Source of the DNA: Clostridia bacterium
Lineage (GTDB): Bacteria; Bacillota; Clostridia; Oscillospirales; CAG-272
Direction of reading: 5' to 3'
Length of the DNA: 64,000 nt
NCBI GenBank assembly: GCA_017481495.1
Contig: JAFUPC010000085.1
Coordinates: 1-64,000, forward strand
Shown here: piece after piece, positions 1-9,513 of the stretch
How the letters are laid out: every line of letters begins with the position of its first letter
Numbering within the stretch: the stretch's first letter is position 1
Notes under the pieces: model-generated
What the model was told of the DNA's origin: nothing
Databases searched by the model: none
Seen by the model: only the letters and a program-made list of their open reading frames with translations
Translations under genes and position numbers: made by a program

Positions 1-438
1 AAGATCATCGACACCGACGACACCTGCCCGACCCTGACGTTCAACACCATCGGCCGCCACCAGTCCCGCATCGTCCGCACAAGAATCGCATCGAACAAGT
101 CCCCGTGGCTTGCAGAGCGTGAGGTCGGCGACATTATCTCCGTCCCGATCTCCCACGGTGAGGGCAGATTCCTTGCGTCCGACGAATGCATTGCATCGCT
201 TGCCGCAAACGGTCAGATCGCGACCCAGTACGTGGATCTCGCCGGCATTCCGACGGCAGACGTTCACTTCAACCCGAACAACTCCGCGTGCGCGATCGAG
301 GGTATCACCTCTCCCGACGGCAGAGTCTTCGGCAAAATGGGACACTCCGAACGCATCGGCGCGGGTCTATACAAGAACGTCGAGGGCAACTACGACCTCG
401 GTATGTTCCGCGCGGCGGCGAAGTATTTTAAGATTTGA
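1..438 (+). CDS. purL: Phosphoribosylformylglycinamidine synthase, C-terminal part (5' end outside window)
   Basis: The frame is open from the first base and ends in TGA at 436-438, giving the last 145 residues. This is the glutaminase end of a large fused-type FGAM synthase, which converts FGAR plus glutamine to FGAM in purine synthesis. Visible family signatures are [11 protein letters not shown], a Ser-His-Gly-Glu-Gly stretch that carries the catalytic His/Glu of the class I amidotransferase, the [21 protein letters not shown] motif region, and KMGHSER. The fhs gene follows 14 bases later, so both are probably co-transcribed; fhs supplies 10-formyl-THF, used twice in purine synthesis. The start and the synthase domains lie upstream of the window. 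Identification is confident from motif order. Confidence 0.93.
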   Translation, partial: KIIDTDDTCPTLTFNTIGRHQSRIVRTRIASNKSPWLAEREVGDIISVPISHGEGRFLASDECIASLAANGQIATQYVDLAGIPTADVHFNPNNSACAIEGITSPDGRVFGKMGHSERIGAGLYKNVEGNYDLGMFRAAAKYFKI

Positions 439-452
439 GGAGAAACGCCATT

Positions 453-2117
453 ATGATGACAGATATTGAAATCGCACAATCCGTAGAAATGCGGCCGATC
501 ACGGAGATCGCCGCAAACGCGGGCATCCCCACGGATGACCTGGAGCTTTACGGAAAATACAAGGCAAAGCTGCCGCTGTCGCTTTTGGAAAACGACAAAA
601 CCCCCGGCAAGCTCGTGCTTGTCACCGCCATCACCCCCACCCCGGCGGGGGAGGGCAAAACGACAACGACCATCGGTCTTGCCGACGGTCTGCGCAAGAT
701 CGGCAAAAAGACCGTCGTTGCGCTCCGCGAACCGTCGCTCGGCCCGGTCTTCGGTGTCAAGGGCGGCGCGGCTGGCGGCGGCTGGGCGCAGGTCGTTCCG
801 ATGGAGGACATCAACCTGCACTTCACCGGCGACTTCCACGCTATCGGCGCGGCGAACAACCTGCTCGCGGCGATGCTCGACAACCACATCCAGCAGGGCA
901 ACGCGCTCGGCATCGACGTCCGCAAGATCACCTGGAAGCGCTGTGTCGATATGAACGACCGTCAGCTGCGCAATGTTGTGGACGGTCTGGGCGGCAAGGT
1001 CAACGGCACGCCCCGTGAGGACGGCTTCGACATCACCGTCGCATCCGAGATCATGGCGGTCTTCTGCCTGTCCACGTCCATTTCCGACCTGAAAGAACGC
1101 TTATCCCGCATGGTCGTTGCGTACACCTATGATGACAAGCCGGTCACAGCGGGCGATCTGAAAGCCGTCGGCGCGATGACCGCTCTGCTCAAGGATGCCA
1201 TCAAGCCGAACCTCGTGCAGACACTGGAGGGAACACCCGCCATCGTCCACGGCGGCCCGTTTGCCAACATCGCACACGGATGCAACTCCGTCATCGCAAC
1301 GAAAATGGCGATGTCGCTGGGCGATTACGCTATCACGGAAGCCGGATTCGGTGCCGACCTCGGTGCAGAGAAATTCCTTGACATCAAGTGCCGTATGGCA
1401 GGCTTTACCCCGTCTGCGGTCGTTGTGGTCGCAACCGTCCGCGCGCTGAAAATGCACGGCGGTCTTGACAAGAAATCCCTCGGTACGGAAGACCTCGGCG
1501 CACTCGAAAAAGGACTTCCGAATCTGCTCCGCCACGTTTCCAACATGAAGAACGTCTACGGTCTGCCGTGCGTGGTCGCGCTCAACCGTTTCCCGACCGA
1601 CACCGATGCGGAGATCGCGTGCGTTATGGAAAAATGCCGCGAACTCGGTGTCAACACCGTGCTGTCCACCGTCTGGGCAGAGGGCGGTGAGGGCGGACGT
1701 GCGCTTGCAGAGGAGGTCGTCCGTCTGTGCGAAGAAGAAAACAATTTTGCGTACAGCTACGACACATCCCTCTCCATCCCCGAAAAGATCGAAACGATCG
1801 TAAAGAAAATCTACGGCGGCAACGGCATCTCCATTCTCCCCTCTGCGAAGAAGCAGATCGACACGCTCACCGCGCTCGGCTACGACAAGCTCCCCATCTG
1901 CATGGCAAAAACGCAGTATTCGTTCTCCGATGACCCGACGAAGCTCGGCGCACCCGACGGCTTCACCGTGACCATCAAGAATGTCCGCGTGTCCGCAGGT
2001 GCCGGATTCGTGGTCGTTCTCACCGGCGACATCATGACCATGCCCGGTCTGCCGCGCGTTCCCGCGGCGGAGGCGATTGATGTGACGGAGGATGGGAAGA
2101 TCACAGGTTTATTCTAA
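453..2117 (+). CDS. fhs: Formate--tetrahydrofolate ligase
   Basis: 554 residues, the usual length of this enzyme, which makes 10-formyl-THF from formate, THF and ATP in the cytosol. The phosphate-binding loop PTPAGEGKT lies at about residues 62-70, followed by [19 protein letters not shown] and [18 protein letters not shown], both typical of the family. An in-frame start exists at 435, but the ATG at 453 has AGGAG at 438-442 about ten bases upstream and aligns with the usual Met-X-Thr/Ser-Asp-Ile-Glu-Ile start. It follows purL closely and is terminated by a hairpin at 2181-2208. It could serve either formate assimilation for purines or an acetogenic-type one-carbon pathway; nothing else here decides between them. 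Confidence 0.96.
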   Translation: MMTDIEIAQSVEMRPITEIAANAGIPTDDLELYGKYKAKLPLSLLENDKTPGKLVLVTAITPTPAGEGKTTTTIGLADGLRKIGKKTVVALREPSLGPVFGVKGGAAGGGWAQVVPMEDINLHFTGDFHAIGAANNLLAAMLDNHIQQGNALGIDVRKITWKRCVDMNDRQLRNVVDGLGGKVNGTPREDGFDITVASEIMAVFCLSTSISDLKERLSRMVVAYTYDDKPVTAGDLKAVGAMTALLKDAIKPNLVQTLEGTPAIVHGGPFANIAHGCNSVIATKMAMSLGDYAITEAGFGADLGAEKFLDIKCRMAGFTPSAVVVVATVRALKMHGGLDKKSLGTEDLGALEKGLPNLLRHVSNMKNVYGLPCVVALNRFPTDTDAEIACVMEKCRELGVNTVLSTVWAEGGEGGRALAEEVVRLCEEENNFAYSYDTSLSIPEKIETIVKKIYGGNGISILPSAKKQIDTLTALGYDKLPICMAKTQYSFSDDPTKLGAPDGFTVTIKNVRVSAGAGFVVVLTGDIMTMPGLPRVPAAEAIDVTEDGKITGLF

Positions 2118-2180
2118 AGTAAAACTGTTTTTGCTGCAGCCAAAACCGGGTTGTTCTGATTCTTCATATTCATAATTGTA

Positions 2181-2208
2181 AACGGACTGTTCATCGCGGT
2201 CCGTTTTT
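2181..2208 (+). terminator. Intrinsic terminator after fhs
   Basis: AACGGAC at 2181-2187 pairs with GTCCGTT at 2199-2205 and is followed by further T residues. It lies 64 bases after the fhs stop. Confidence 0.75.
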
Positions 2209-2303
2209 CATTGGGGCGGATCTTCGCATTTCACCCCGTCGGATTTTCATTTTTCAACCCGTTATATTATTACTTTTCATTCCGTCAGATTTCAACATTA
2301 CAC

Positions 2304-2336
2304 AAAAAAAGAGGACACCCCCCGGCATCCTCTTTT
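2304..2336 (-). terminator. Terminator of the DUF5107 gene
   Basis: On the minus strand GAGGA and TCCTC pair around a C/G-rich loop, and the hairpin is followed by seven T residues. On the plus strand the A-run at 2304-2310 precedes the stem, so the structure serves the minus-strand gene ending at 2355. Confidence 0.75.
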
Positions 2337-2354
2337 CTCAAAAAATCCCAATTC

Positions 2355-5300
2355 TTATTTCAGAAGCTCCAGTTCAAACCCGATTTTTGCCGACGGTGCA
2401 AGTGCCATGGCGGTCTCGAACCGGTTCTTCGCACCTGCCGTGTCGCCGTTGAACAGACATCCGTAGCCGAGCATTCCGTTGAGGGCTGCGAGACGGTTCT
2501 TCGTTCCGTCGCCGACGAAGCAGTTATAAAGTCCGCCGATGGAGCGGTGGTAGGTACAGCCGCCGGACAGCTCCTCTTCCCAGCGGAGGATTGCATCGCG
2601 CATGATCTTCTGCGCACGCATTTCCTCGCCGCCGAGCCGCACGGCCATCGCGTAGTAATAGACGAACTCGCCGCCCATGTTCCACATACCGACGTCCTTC
2701 ATTGCGGCAAGCTTTTTGACGATCTCATCCGCTTCCCCGGTCTTTCCGAGCGCTTTCAGTGCCGCCGCCTCATAATAGCGGTACGGCATCATGACGCTGT
2801 CGTTCCAAAAACCGACGTTGAGATTCTCGGGCATTGTCTGCGATGCGCGGAAATCGGCAAGCGCATCTTCGTACCTGCCCTCTTTCATGGCAATTCTGCC
2901 GCGAGAGAAGCACGCATACATATACGGCTCCGCCGTTGCAACCTCCGCACCCTCGCCGGGCGAGAATGTATGACTGCGCATCGCCGCCTCCGCCTTGTCG
3001 TAAAGACCGGCGGCATTGTACGCGCGGGCGATCGTCAGCTGCATCTGGTCGGTTCTGGTTTCGGGCTGATATTTCTCAAGGAACACCGCGTTGTCATCTC
3101 CCGACGAGCCGAGTGCCTGCATGACGGTCGCTGTCTCGGAAAGCAGGGTCGCATCGCCCGGATGCAGTTCCACCGCATGGCGCATCAGCGGCAGTGCCTC
3201 TGCGGGACGGCCGAGATGATTGAAATATGCCAGTGCCAGATTGCGGTACGGGATATAGAAATCGGGCATCTGCTTCACCGCCTGCTCCCAAAGTGCCGCC
3301 GCTTCCTCATACTGCTGTGCGTTGTACTTGATACAGCCGAGCAGGTACGCGGCAAAGCCGTCCTTTTTGTCGGCATCCAGAGCGGATTTCAGAACGGTGA
3401 TTTCCTCCGGGCGGGAGGGGAATACATCGACGATGCGGCTCTCTCTTGCAAGTGCGCGTTCCTTTGCGGCTTTGCGCGGATGACCGTCGAGCATATGCAG
3501 GTATGCAAGCGTATAATGGAGCATCGCGCAGTCGGGCTTCCGATGGATTGCACCCTCCAGAAGTCGGATGCAGGCTTCCCAGAATCCGGTCGCAAGCAGG
3601 TCAAAGCAGACGTCAAGTGCCGTCTGTGCGGGGTCGGAGTGCAGTCCGGCGAAATATTCGTCTTCCCCGTAGCCGCAGATCAGGTTCATCAGATAGCGTG
3701 CCGTATGGTTGAGCGGGTCGCTTGCAAGCACATTTGCGTGCAGGACCTGCACCGCTTCGTACTGTGCGCCCGCTTTCCACAGTGCCAGTGCCGCATAGAC
3801 CGGCGCCAGCGGATGGTTCGATTCTTTCTCCATGGCTTTGATGGCGTGTTCGTACATTTTCGGGAAATCCGCGCGGGTTCCGTCCAGTGCCGCCATCCAC
3901 GTCATCGCCGGGGAAACGGCATTGTTCGACCATGCCGCACGCGCAAAGGCATCGTAGGCTTCGTCCTCCCGTCCGAGATACACAAGGCACAGTCCGCGCA
4001 GATACCCGACCGTGCCGTCCTCCGGGTTCTGGTTGTAGCGGCATTCGATACTCCATGCGCGGTCAAGGTACGAAAGCGCTTCCTCATACCGCATGGTGCG
4101 GGTGTAGTATTCGCCCATACCCTTGAGCGCGGGCAGGAAATCGGGTTCCCGTTTCAACGCTTCCAGATAATAGACATCCGGCTTGTAAAGCGGACTGCGG
4201 TACTGGTCAAGATGCTGTCCCGCAAGCACCAGCTCCATCGGCGTTTTCAGCTTGTCGGGGAGCGGAATGCCCCGGTTGTCCTTGGGAATGTGGACGTAAT
4301 CGGGGGCTTTTTCTTGGTAGGAAAGCAGGATCTCGCCGTCCCGTGTGACCAGCTGCACGGACAGTTTCTTATTTTGGGGGAACGTGACCGGGAAGACCGC
4401 GACCTTTGAGGGGGTTAATGCCGTTGTTTTCGACAGGAGGTTCGTTCCGTCCTCGTCCCGAACGCTGACAGCGACCGTCTCGTGTTCCGACGTTGCGTTG
4501 ATGCGAAGCTCGTTCTTTTCGCGGTCGATGGCAATGGCGGCGCGGAGATTGGCGTAGCTGGTATAGCCGATGCCCTGCGTCGGGTACCAGTACTGGGAGA
4601 ACGTCTTCGTTTCGTAGGGCTGCAGCCATGTGAAGTCCGGCTGGTCGTCGGTATAGCTGCCCGCCATCAGCTCCGCATACGGGCCGTCCGCGTCGGTCAG
4701 CTTCTTTTCCCAGTTGTCGGCGTTGGAGCCGTAGCCCCAGGTAAACATTTTCTTGCCGGGGGAAACGTGGTGGTCGGCGATGTGCAGAATGCCGCATTCC
4801 CGTCTGTAATCGTAGCCGCCGAAGAAATCGTATTCCGACGGCGCGGCGAAATAGGAGGTGGCAAGGCGGGAATTTTTATGCCAGCTGATGTCCTTGGGTT
4901 CCGTGATGTTGTCGGCACCGTACTGCCCCTGCGCGATGGGGAACGTCGTGTGGCCGGCATCGTTGTGGTGATGCACCCAGGTCACGTCCGGCGGGAAGAC
5001 CAGGCGGTAGTCCTCATGCACCGCGACGGCGGCGTTTTCCCACCAGAGGAAATTGTGCTTGACGGGTGTGCGGTTGGTGATCATCATCCGGGTCTCAAAA
5101 TAGGAGGTGTCCGGTCTCAGAACGACACCGACCATGCCCTTGGTGCGGTCATTCGGTGCGTGCTCGGACAGCCAGACGATGACGCTTCCGTCCTGCTCGC
5201 GCACGATATCGTAATCGACGGGCATGACGGTGGACGGGCGGTGATGGAACGGCCAGTTGAACTCGATGCCGCCCGAGATCCACGACCCGTATGCGCCGAT

Positions 5301-5645
5301 GAGTGCCGGCTTGATGACGTGCTGACGGTACAGAAAATCGTACCCCGTCGTCTTGTCGTAGGCTTCAAAAATGCGCCCGCCGAGTGCCGGAAGGATGGCA
5401 AGCCGGATGTAGTCATTTTCGAGCCGGATCACCGTCCATTCCTTGTCCGCTTTGTGTTCGCCGTCCGCCGACGACACGACCCGGTTCGGATACGGATTGC
5501 CCGTCGTCCCCTGATGGTTGCTCGTCTCGGCAAACATCGGCATCTCCTCCGCCGCCGGAATCGGATACGTCGGAATGACCCACGTCTCAACGGCCACATC
5601 GACCGTGCCGGGTGTCTGTGCGCCGCTGGAAATTTGCTTTTTCAT
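2355..5645 (-). CDS. DUF5107 domain protein with tetratricopeptide repeats
   Basis: 1,096 residues without a signal peptide. The N-terminal third (about 20-380) matches the DUF5107 type: NDYIRLAILPALGGRI, then GGIEFNWPFHHRP and many aromatic residues, a galactose-mutarotase-like beta-sandwich layout. From about residue 480 to the end there are successive helical pairs of TPR type, for example PALKGMGEYYTRTMRYEEAL and PFYIPYRNLALAYFNHLGRP-like units. The family is found with glycan-degradation genes and is thought to bind or process carbohydrate; its exact reaction is not established by this sequence. The gene has its own consensus promoter at 5684-5712 and its own terminator, so it is probably monocistronic. 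A long open frame exists on the opposite strand, but it lacks family motifs and is rejected. Confidence 0.88.
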   Translation of the reverse strand: MKKQISSGAQTPGTVDVAVETWVIPTYPIPAAEEMPMFAETSNHQGTTGNPYPNRVVSSADGEHKADKEWTVIRLENDYIRLAILPALGGRIFEAYDKTTGYDFLYRQHVIKPALIGAYGSWISGGIEFNWPFHHRPSTVMPVDYDIVREQDGSVIVWLSEHAPNDRTKGMVGVVLRPDTSYFETRMMITNRTPVKHNFLWWENAAVAVHEDYRLVFPPDVTWVHHHNDAGHTTFPIAQGQYGADNITEPKDISWHKNSRLATSYFAAPSEYDFFGGYDYRRECGILHIADHHVSPGKKMFTWGYGSNADNWEKKLTDADGPYAELMAGSYTDDQPDFTWLQPYETKTFSQYWYPTQGIGYTSYANLRAAIAIDREKNELRINATSEHETVAVSVRDEDGTNLLSKTTALTPSKVAVFPVTFPQNKKLSVQLVTRDGEILLSYQEKAPDYVHIPKDNRGIPLPDKLKTPMELVLAGQHLDQYRSPLYKPDVYYLEALKREPDFLPALKGMGEYYTRTMRYEEALSYLDRAWSIECRYNQNPEDGTVGYLRGLCLVYLGREDEAYDAFARAAWSNNAVSPAMTWMAALDGTRADFPKMYEHAIKAMEKESNHPLAPVYAALALWKAGAQYEAVQVLHANVLASDPLNHTARYLMNLICGYGEDEYFAGLHSDPAQTALDVCFDLLATGFWEACIRLLEGAIHRKPDCAMLHYTLAYLHMLDGHPRKAAKERALARESRIVDVFPSRPEEITVLKSALDADKKDGFAAYLLGCIKYNAQQYEEAAALWEQAVKQMPDFYIPYRNLALAYFNHLGRPAEALPLMRHAVELHPGDATLLSETATVMQALGSSGDDNAVFLEKYQPETRTDQMQLTIARAYNAAGLYDKAEAAMRSHTFSPGEGAEVATAEPYMYACFSRGRIAMKEGRYEDALADFRASQTMPENLNVGFWNDSVMMPYRYYEAAALKALGKTGEADEIVKKLAAMKDVGMWNMGGEFVYYYAMAVRLGGEEMRAQKIMRDAILRWEEELSGGCTYHRSIGGLYNCFVGDGTKNRLAALNGMLGYGCLFNGDTAGAKNRFETAMALAPSAKIGFELELLK

Positions 5646-5683
5646 GGCAGAAATCCTCGTTTCTGTGATTTTTTGGTATATTC

Positions 5684-5712
5684 AGTATAGCATAGATGGG
5701 GCGGGTTGTCAA
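5684..5712 (-). promoter_or_regulatory. Promoter of the DUF5107 gene
   Basis: Reading the minus strand, TTGACA (5712-5707), 17 bases, then TATACT (5689-5684). It lies about 40 bases before the start codon. Confidence 0.8.
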
Positions 5713-5726
5713 GGTAAATTTGCAAT

Positions 5727-6554
5727 TCACACCAAAAACAGTCCCGCCCCCTCCAGCGTGAACCCCAGCGACTTTGCCAGTCCGACCGACGGCAGATTGT
5801 CCCGCGCGGCCTGATAGTGCCATTTTTTATCGGGATAGGCGGCAAGCGCCGAGAGAACCAGTGCCTGCCCCAGTCCCATCCGGCGGTACGCGGGTGCGAC
5901 GTGAATCGTTTCCAGCCACGCAAGGTCAAGATCCTGCACGAAGAGGCTCGTTGCAATGCCCGCAAGCACGCCGTCCACGAAAATGCCGAACAGGGTGATC
6001 CCGTGCTTCTCCGCCCATTGGAAATCGTAATCCGAAAACGACTCGGCTTCCATCTGTCCCCAACGGGAATCCCCGTCCGGGACAAGCGACGGCGCACAGC
6101 AAGCGCGGATGGCATCCGCATCGGCTTCCGTCAGAATGCGCACGCGCGGGTCGGGGGTGACGGGTGTTCCCTGCCGCACATAATTGCGCCAGCCGAGAAA
6201 GCAGTTCTTTTCGGGCGGAAGATCGCCGTTTGACACGGTAAACACGACGACGTTGAGTACCACGGCGGCAAATTTTTTTGCATACTCTTTTGCATCGGCA
6301 AGCTGTTCTTCTGCGACCGCGTCAAGCGCCGCCATCGGCTCCACCTGATGCACATTGCGGCAGATCCACTGCTTGCCGCCGTATTCGTAATCCTCGGTGC
6401 AGATGACACATCCCCGGTCGTAGAAATATTTTGCATCCCCCGGTTTCTCCGCGGAGTAATATGCGGTATAATTGTATGTATATTTTTCGCAGTGGACGGC
6501 GGTGCCGTATTCCGTTAAACGGCGGCAGAATTCGGTGTAGGTGATGGGGGTCAT
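5727..6554 (-). CDS. GNAT family N-acetyltransferase
   Basis: 275 residues. The C-terminal half (about 140-275) is a GNAT fold: ILTEADADAIRACC start, GIFVDGVLAGIATS, then the acetyl-CoA loop region ETIHVAPAYRRMGLGQALV, matching Arg/Gln-X-X-Gly-X-Gly/Ala, and AKSLGFTLEGAGLFLV at the end. The N-terminal 130 residues contain several Cys and Tyr residues and are not recognised; they may set substrate choice. A strong Shine-Dalgarno (AAAGGAGGAG) precedes the ATG at 6554, and a consensus promoter lies at 6587-6615, divergent from the TetM-like gene promoter. Substrate unknown. Confidence 0.88.
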   Translation of the reverse strand: MTPITYTEFCRRLTEYGTAVHCEKYTYNYTAYYSAEKPGDAKYFYDRGCVICTEDYEYGGKQWICRNVHQVEPMAALDAVAEEQLADAKEYAKKFAAVVLNVVVFTVSNGDLPPEKNCFLGWRNYVRQGTPVTPDPRVRILTEADADAIRACCAPSLVPDGDSRWGQMEAESFSDYDFQWAEKHGITLFGIFVDGVLAGIATSLFVQDLDLAWLETIHVAPAYRRMGLGQALVLSALAAYPDKKWHYQAARDNLPSVGLAKSLGFTLEGAGLFLV

Positions 6555-6586
6555 GGGATGCTCCTCCTTTTGATTTTATATAAACC

Positions 6587-6615
6587 AGTATACCACACAT
6601 CTCCACCCCTGTCAA
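6587..6615 (-). promoter_or_regulatory. Promoter of GNAT gene
   Basis: Minus-strand TTGACA (6615-6610), 17-base spacer, TATACT (6592-6587). Confidence 0.8.
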
Positions 6616-6665
6616 GATTACCACCCACAAAACGTGAATATTCGGTAAATTTCCGCCCGCGTGCA

Positions 6666-6695
6666 TTGACACACGGGCATTTCCTGTTGTATAAT
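6666..6695 (+). promoter_or_regulatory. Promoter of TetM-like GTPase
   Basis: TTGACA at 6666-6671, 18-base spacer, TATAAT at 6690-6695; the start codon follows about 40 bases later, leaving little room for the long leader typical of inducible tet(M) genes. Confidence 0.8.
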
Positions 6696-6734
6696 GAAAA
6701 GAAAAACGACACCCGAACCCAAAGGAGACACCCC

Positions 6735-8867
6735 ATGACCTACCGCAATATCGGCATTCTCGCGCACGTTGATGCGGGAAAAACCACATTAACGGAGCAG
6801 ATTTTATACCGCACGGGCGTTCTGCGCGCGCCCGGCAGTGTGGATGCGGGAACGACTGCCACCGACAGCATGGACATTGAGCGGCGGCGCGGCATTTCCG
6901 TGCGCAGTGCGGCGGCGACGACGGAATACGGCGGCTGTACCCTGAATCTCATCGACACGCCCGGGCACGTGGACTTTGCGGGCGAGGTGGAGCGTTCGCT
7001 TGCCGCGCTGGATTTTGCCGTTGTGCTGGTTTCCGCTGTGGAGGGCGTGCGTGCGCATACCGAACACGTCCTGCGCGCGCTTGACCGTGCCGCGCTCCCG
7101 TATCTCGTGTTCATCAACAAGATCGACCGCGCGGGGGCGGACGTTTCCCGTGTTCTCTCGGAATGCGCCGAGGGGGGAGGGCGCGCACCGGTTCTGCTCT
7201 CCCGTGTTTGTGGGCAGGAAACCGAATCGCCGACGGCAGAAACGCTGACGGGTGCCGAATTTTCCGCCGCTGTGACGGAGGGACTGTGTGAGATCGACCC
7301 GACAGCCGAAGAAGCCTTTCTCTCGGACACACCGCTCTCCGCGGAGCAGGCGCTGTCGCTTCTGAAAAATGAAATCGCCGCCTGCCGCGCCGTCCCTGTG
7401 CTGTGCGGAAGCGCAAAGCTCGGTATTGGCATTGTGCCGCTGCTGGACTTCCTTGTGACCTGTATGCCGGATTCCTCCGCACGCGGGGAAGAAGACGGAC
7501 GGCTGTCCGGGGTCATCTATAAGGTAGAATATGACAAAAGCATCGGCAAGGTCGCCCATGTCCGCCTGTTCGGCGGAGAAATTTCCAACCGGGACGAGGT
7601 CACGATCCTCCCGCCGGTCACAAACGGAACGTCTTCTTCTGTCCCGGAAAGCGCCGACACGGAATCTTCCGCCGCGGAATCCTCCCCCACGGGAAACGAA
7701 TTGACAGACACTTCCGCCGGGGAGGAGACCGAAGAAAATACTGCTGTCGCCGTCGAGACCCCGCCGCCGCCAAAGGAAAAGGTCTCCCAGATCCGCCGCT
7801 TTACGGGCGGAAAATATACGGATGCCGGTTCCGTTCACGCCGGGGAGATTGCCGCGCTGTGCGGTCTTCCACACGCCCGAGTCGGGCATTTTGTCGGCAG
7901 CATCCCGTCATCCCTGTCCACATCCGATGCGTACCGGCTCGCCCAGCCGTATCTGCGGGTGCGGGTCACGCCTGCCGACACCGCAAAGGATCCCGAAGCA
8001 CTCCCGCGCCTGGCGGATGCCTTGCAGAAGCTGTCCGATGAGGAGCCGTACATGGATGCGAAATGGGAAAACGGTCAGCGAGACATCGTCATCAACACGA
8101 CGGGAACGATTCAGCTGGAAGTCATCGAAAGTCTGCTTCAAAGCCGTTTCGGTTTGTCCGCGCAGTTCTCCCCGCCGACGGTCATATATAAGGAAACACC
8201 AGCTGATGAGGGCATCGCTTACGCCGATTATACGATGCCCAAGCCCTGCTGGGCGGTGGTGAAATTCCGCTTTGAGCCGATGCCGCGCGGATACGGAGTG
8301 TCCTATCACGGCAGACTGCCGTCCAATCAGTGCTTTTACCGCTACCAGAGCCACATCCGGCAGTCGTTCAACGATTGTCTGAAACAAGGACTGTACGGCT
8401 GGGAGGTCACGGATTTCCGCTGTACGCTGATCGGCGGTCAGCACCACACCATTCACACGCATCCTCTGGACTTCTTTGTCTGCACGCCGATGGCGTTCAT
8501 GAACGGTCTGCTGTCAACGGGCGTGACCCTGCTCGAACCGATGCTTGCCCTGCACATCACCCTGCCCGCGGAGCTGTCCGGCAAGGTCATCACCGAGGTC
8601 ACACGGATGGGCGGGGAATACGATTCGCCCGTTCTGCACAGCGGAAACGCCATCTTATCCGCCTGTGTTCCCGCCGCGAACGCGATGGATTTCCCCGTCC
8701 GGCTTGCCTCCATGTCGGGCGGCCGCGCCGTGCTCGGAACGACATTTTCCGGCTACCGCGAATGCCGCGACGGGCAGATCCACGAAAATCCCCGCATCGG
8801 TGTCAACCCGCTCGACCGCTCCAAATGGATTTTATGGGCGCGCGGGGCATATCAGCTGTCGCAGTAA
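6735..8867 (+). CDS. TetM/TetO-like translational GTPase (ribosomal protection-type family, divergent)
   Basis: 710 residues against about 640 for TetM. G motifs are intact: AHVDAGKTTLTE, DTPGHVDF, NKIDRAG and CGSAK. The elongation-factor-G-like order of domains continues to GLYGWEVTDF, as in TetM domain IV. Two oddities stand out. A roughly 55-residue acidic, Ser/Thr/Glu/Pro-rich stretch is inserted in domain II (about residues 295-350). The decoding-site loop that reads Tyr-Ser-Pro-Val-Ser-Thr-Pro in TetM is here HHTIHTHPLDF (about 570-580). The start is the ATG at 6735 with AAAGGAG upstream; an earlier in-frame start would fall before the promoter. The DNA glycosylase follows by 15 bases. 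It is a ribosome-acting GTPase; tetracycline resistance should not be assumed. Confidence 0.9.
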   Translation: MTYRNIGILAHVDAGKTTLTEQILYRTGVLRAPGSVDAGTTATDSMDIERRRGISVRSAAATTEYGGCTLNLIDTPGHVDFAGEVERSLAALDFAVVLVSAVEGVRAHTEHVLRALDRAALPYLVFINKIDRAGADVSRVLSECAEGGGRAPVLLSRVCGQETESPTAETLTGAEFSAAVTEGLCEIDPTAEEAFLSDTPLSAEQALSLLKNEIAACRAVPVLCGSAKLGIGIVPLLDFLVTCMPDSSARGEEDGRLSGVIYKVEYDKSIGKVAHVRLFGGEISNRDEVTILPPVTNGTSSSVPESADTESSAAESSPTGNELTDTSAGEETEENTAVAVETPPPPKEKVSQIRRFTGGKYTDAGSVHAGEIAALCGLPHARVGHFVGSIPSSLSTSDAYRLAQPYLRVRVTPADTAKDPEALPRLADALQKLSDEEPYMDAKWENGQRDIVINTTGTIQLEVIESLLQSRFGLSAQFSPPTVIYKETPADEGIAYADYTMPKPCWAVVKFRFEPMPRGYGVSYHGRLPSNQCFYRYQSHIRQSFNDCLKQGLYGWEVTDFRCTLIGGQHHTIHTHPLDFFVCTPMAFMNGLLSTGVTLLEPMLALHITLPAELSGKVITEVTRMGGEYDSPVLHSGNAILSACVPAANAMDFPVRLASMSGGRAVLGTTFSGYRECRDGQIHENPRIGVNPLDRSKWILWARGAYQLSQ

Positions 8868-8882
8868 AGGAGACTCTCCCCC

Positions 8883-9416
8883 ATGTCAGAACTTTCTCAC
8901 CCGTTTCCGCCCGTTTACAACAGCGAAAGCCGCATTCTCATTCTCGGCACGTTCCCGTCGGTGAAATCCCGCGAAACTGCCTTTTACTACGGTCATCCCA
9001 GAAACCGCTTCTGGAAAACGCTCGCCGCCGTGTTTGATGCGCCGATTCCAACAACGGTTGAGGAAAAGACCGCGTTCTTACATTCCCATCATATCGCCCT
9101 CTGGGATACCTGCGCCGTCTGCGACATCCGCGGCTCCGCCGACACGACCATCCGAAATGTCGTTCCAAACGACCTCTCCCCCATCCTTGAAACCGCCGAC
9201 ATCCGCGCTGTCTTCTGCGGCGGAAAAACCGCGTATCGGCTCTACAAGCAGTATCAGTATCCCAAAACCGGCATCGAAGCCGTCTGTCTTCCGTCCACCA
9301 GCCCCGCAAACGCGGCGGTAAAAGATGCGGAATTGGTTGCGGCATGGGCTGTGATACGGGAGTGGGGTTACTATTTTCAGCGTAAGACAAAAGCAACATC
9401 GTCGCCCTTACATTGA
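8883..9416 (+). CDS. DNA-deoxyinosine glycosylase (UDG family 6, HDG-like)
   Basis: 177 residues. HPFPPVYNSESRILILGTFPS (first 26 residues) and YYGHPRNRFW at 35-44 are the signatures of the hypoxanthine-DNA glycosylase branch of the uracil-DNA glycosylase superfamily, which removes deaminated adenine from DNA. CGGKTAYRLY and CLPSTSPAN near the end fit the third conserved block. The ribosome site overlaps the stop region of the upstream GTPase gene, so the two are one operon. The last eleven residues (from about 9378) are encoded by a copy of the dispersed intergenic repeat, so this C-terminal tail is probably not part of the ancestral protein. Confidence 0.9.
   Translation: MSELSHPFPPVYNSESRILILGTFPSVKSRETAFYYGHPRNRFWKTLAAVFDAPIPTTVEEKTAFLHSHHIALWDTCAVCDIRGSADTTIRNVVPNDLSPILETADIRAVFCGGKTAYRLYKQYQYPKTGIEAVCLPSTSPANAAVKDAELVAAWAVIREWGYYFQRKTKATSSPLH
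9378..9414 (-). repeat. Dispersed repeat, module M5, in the 3' end of the glycosylase gene
   Basis: Read on the minus strand it begins TAAGGGCGACGATG and ends GTCTTACGCTG. Near-identical sequence occurs at 27005-27042 and related copies at 10737-10755, 31003-31032, 42088-42122 and 62745-62776. Confidence 0.75.
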
Positions 9417-9476
9417 CACCACCTCCCCCTCTAAAAAATTTCCTCCAAAAACCAAGAACTTTGTCATATCCGCCGA

Positions 9477-9505
9477 TTGACATTTTCGCCGATTGGCGGT
9501 ATACT
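9477..9505 (+). promoter_or_regulatory. Promoter of the EIIC-like membrane protein
   Basis: TTGACA at 9477-9482, 17 bases, TATACT at 9500-9505. The spacer holds CGCCGATTGGCG, a short dyad. Confidence 0.85.
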
Positions 9506-9513
9506 TATATAGT

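Noticed and set aside
2211..4409. Long open frame opposite the DUF5107 gene
   Set aside because: It mirrors the real gene, is rich in Arg/Cys/His and has no family motif. Similar antisense frames at 27137-28969, 44447-46522, 56702-58756 and 58875-60455 come from high GC and biased codon use.
6735..8867. Functional tetracycline resistance determinant
   Set aside because: The decoding-site loop differs from TetM and TetO, there is a large insertion, and no mobile context or tet-type leader is seen.
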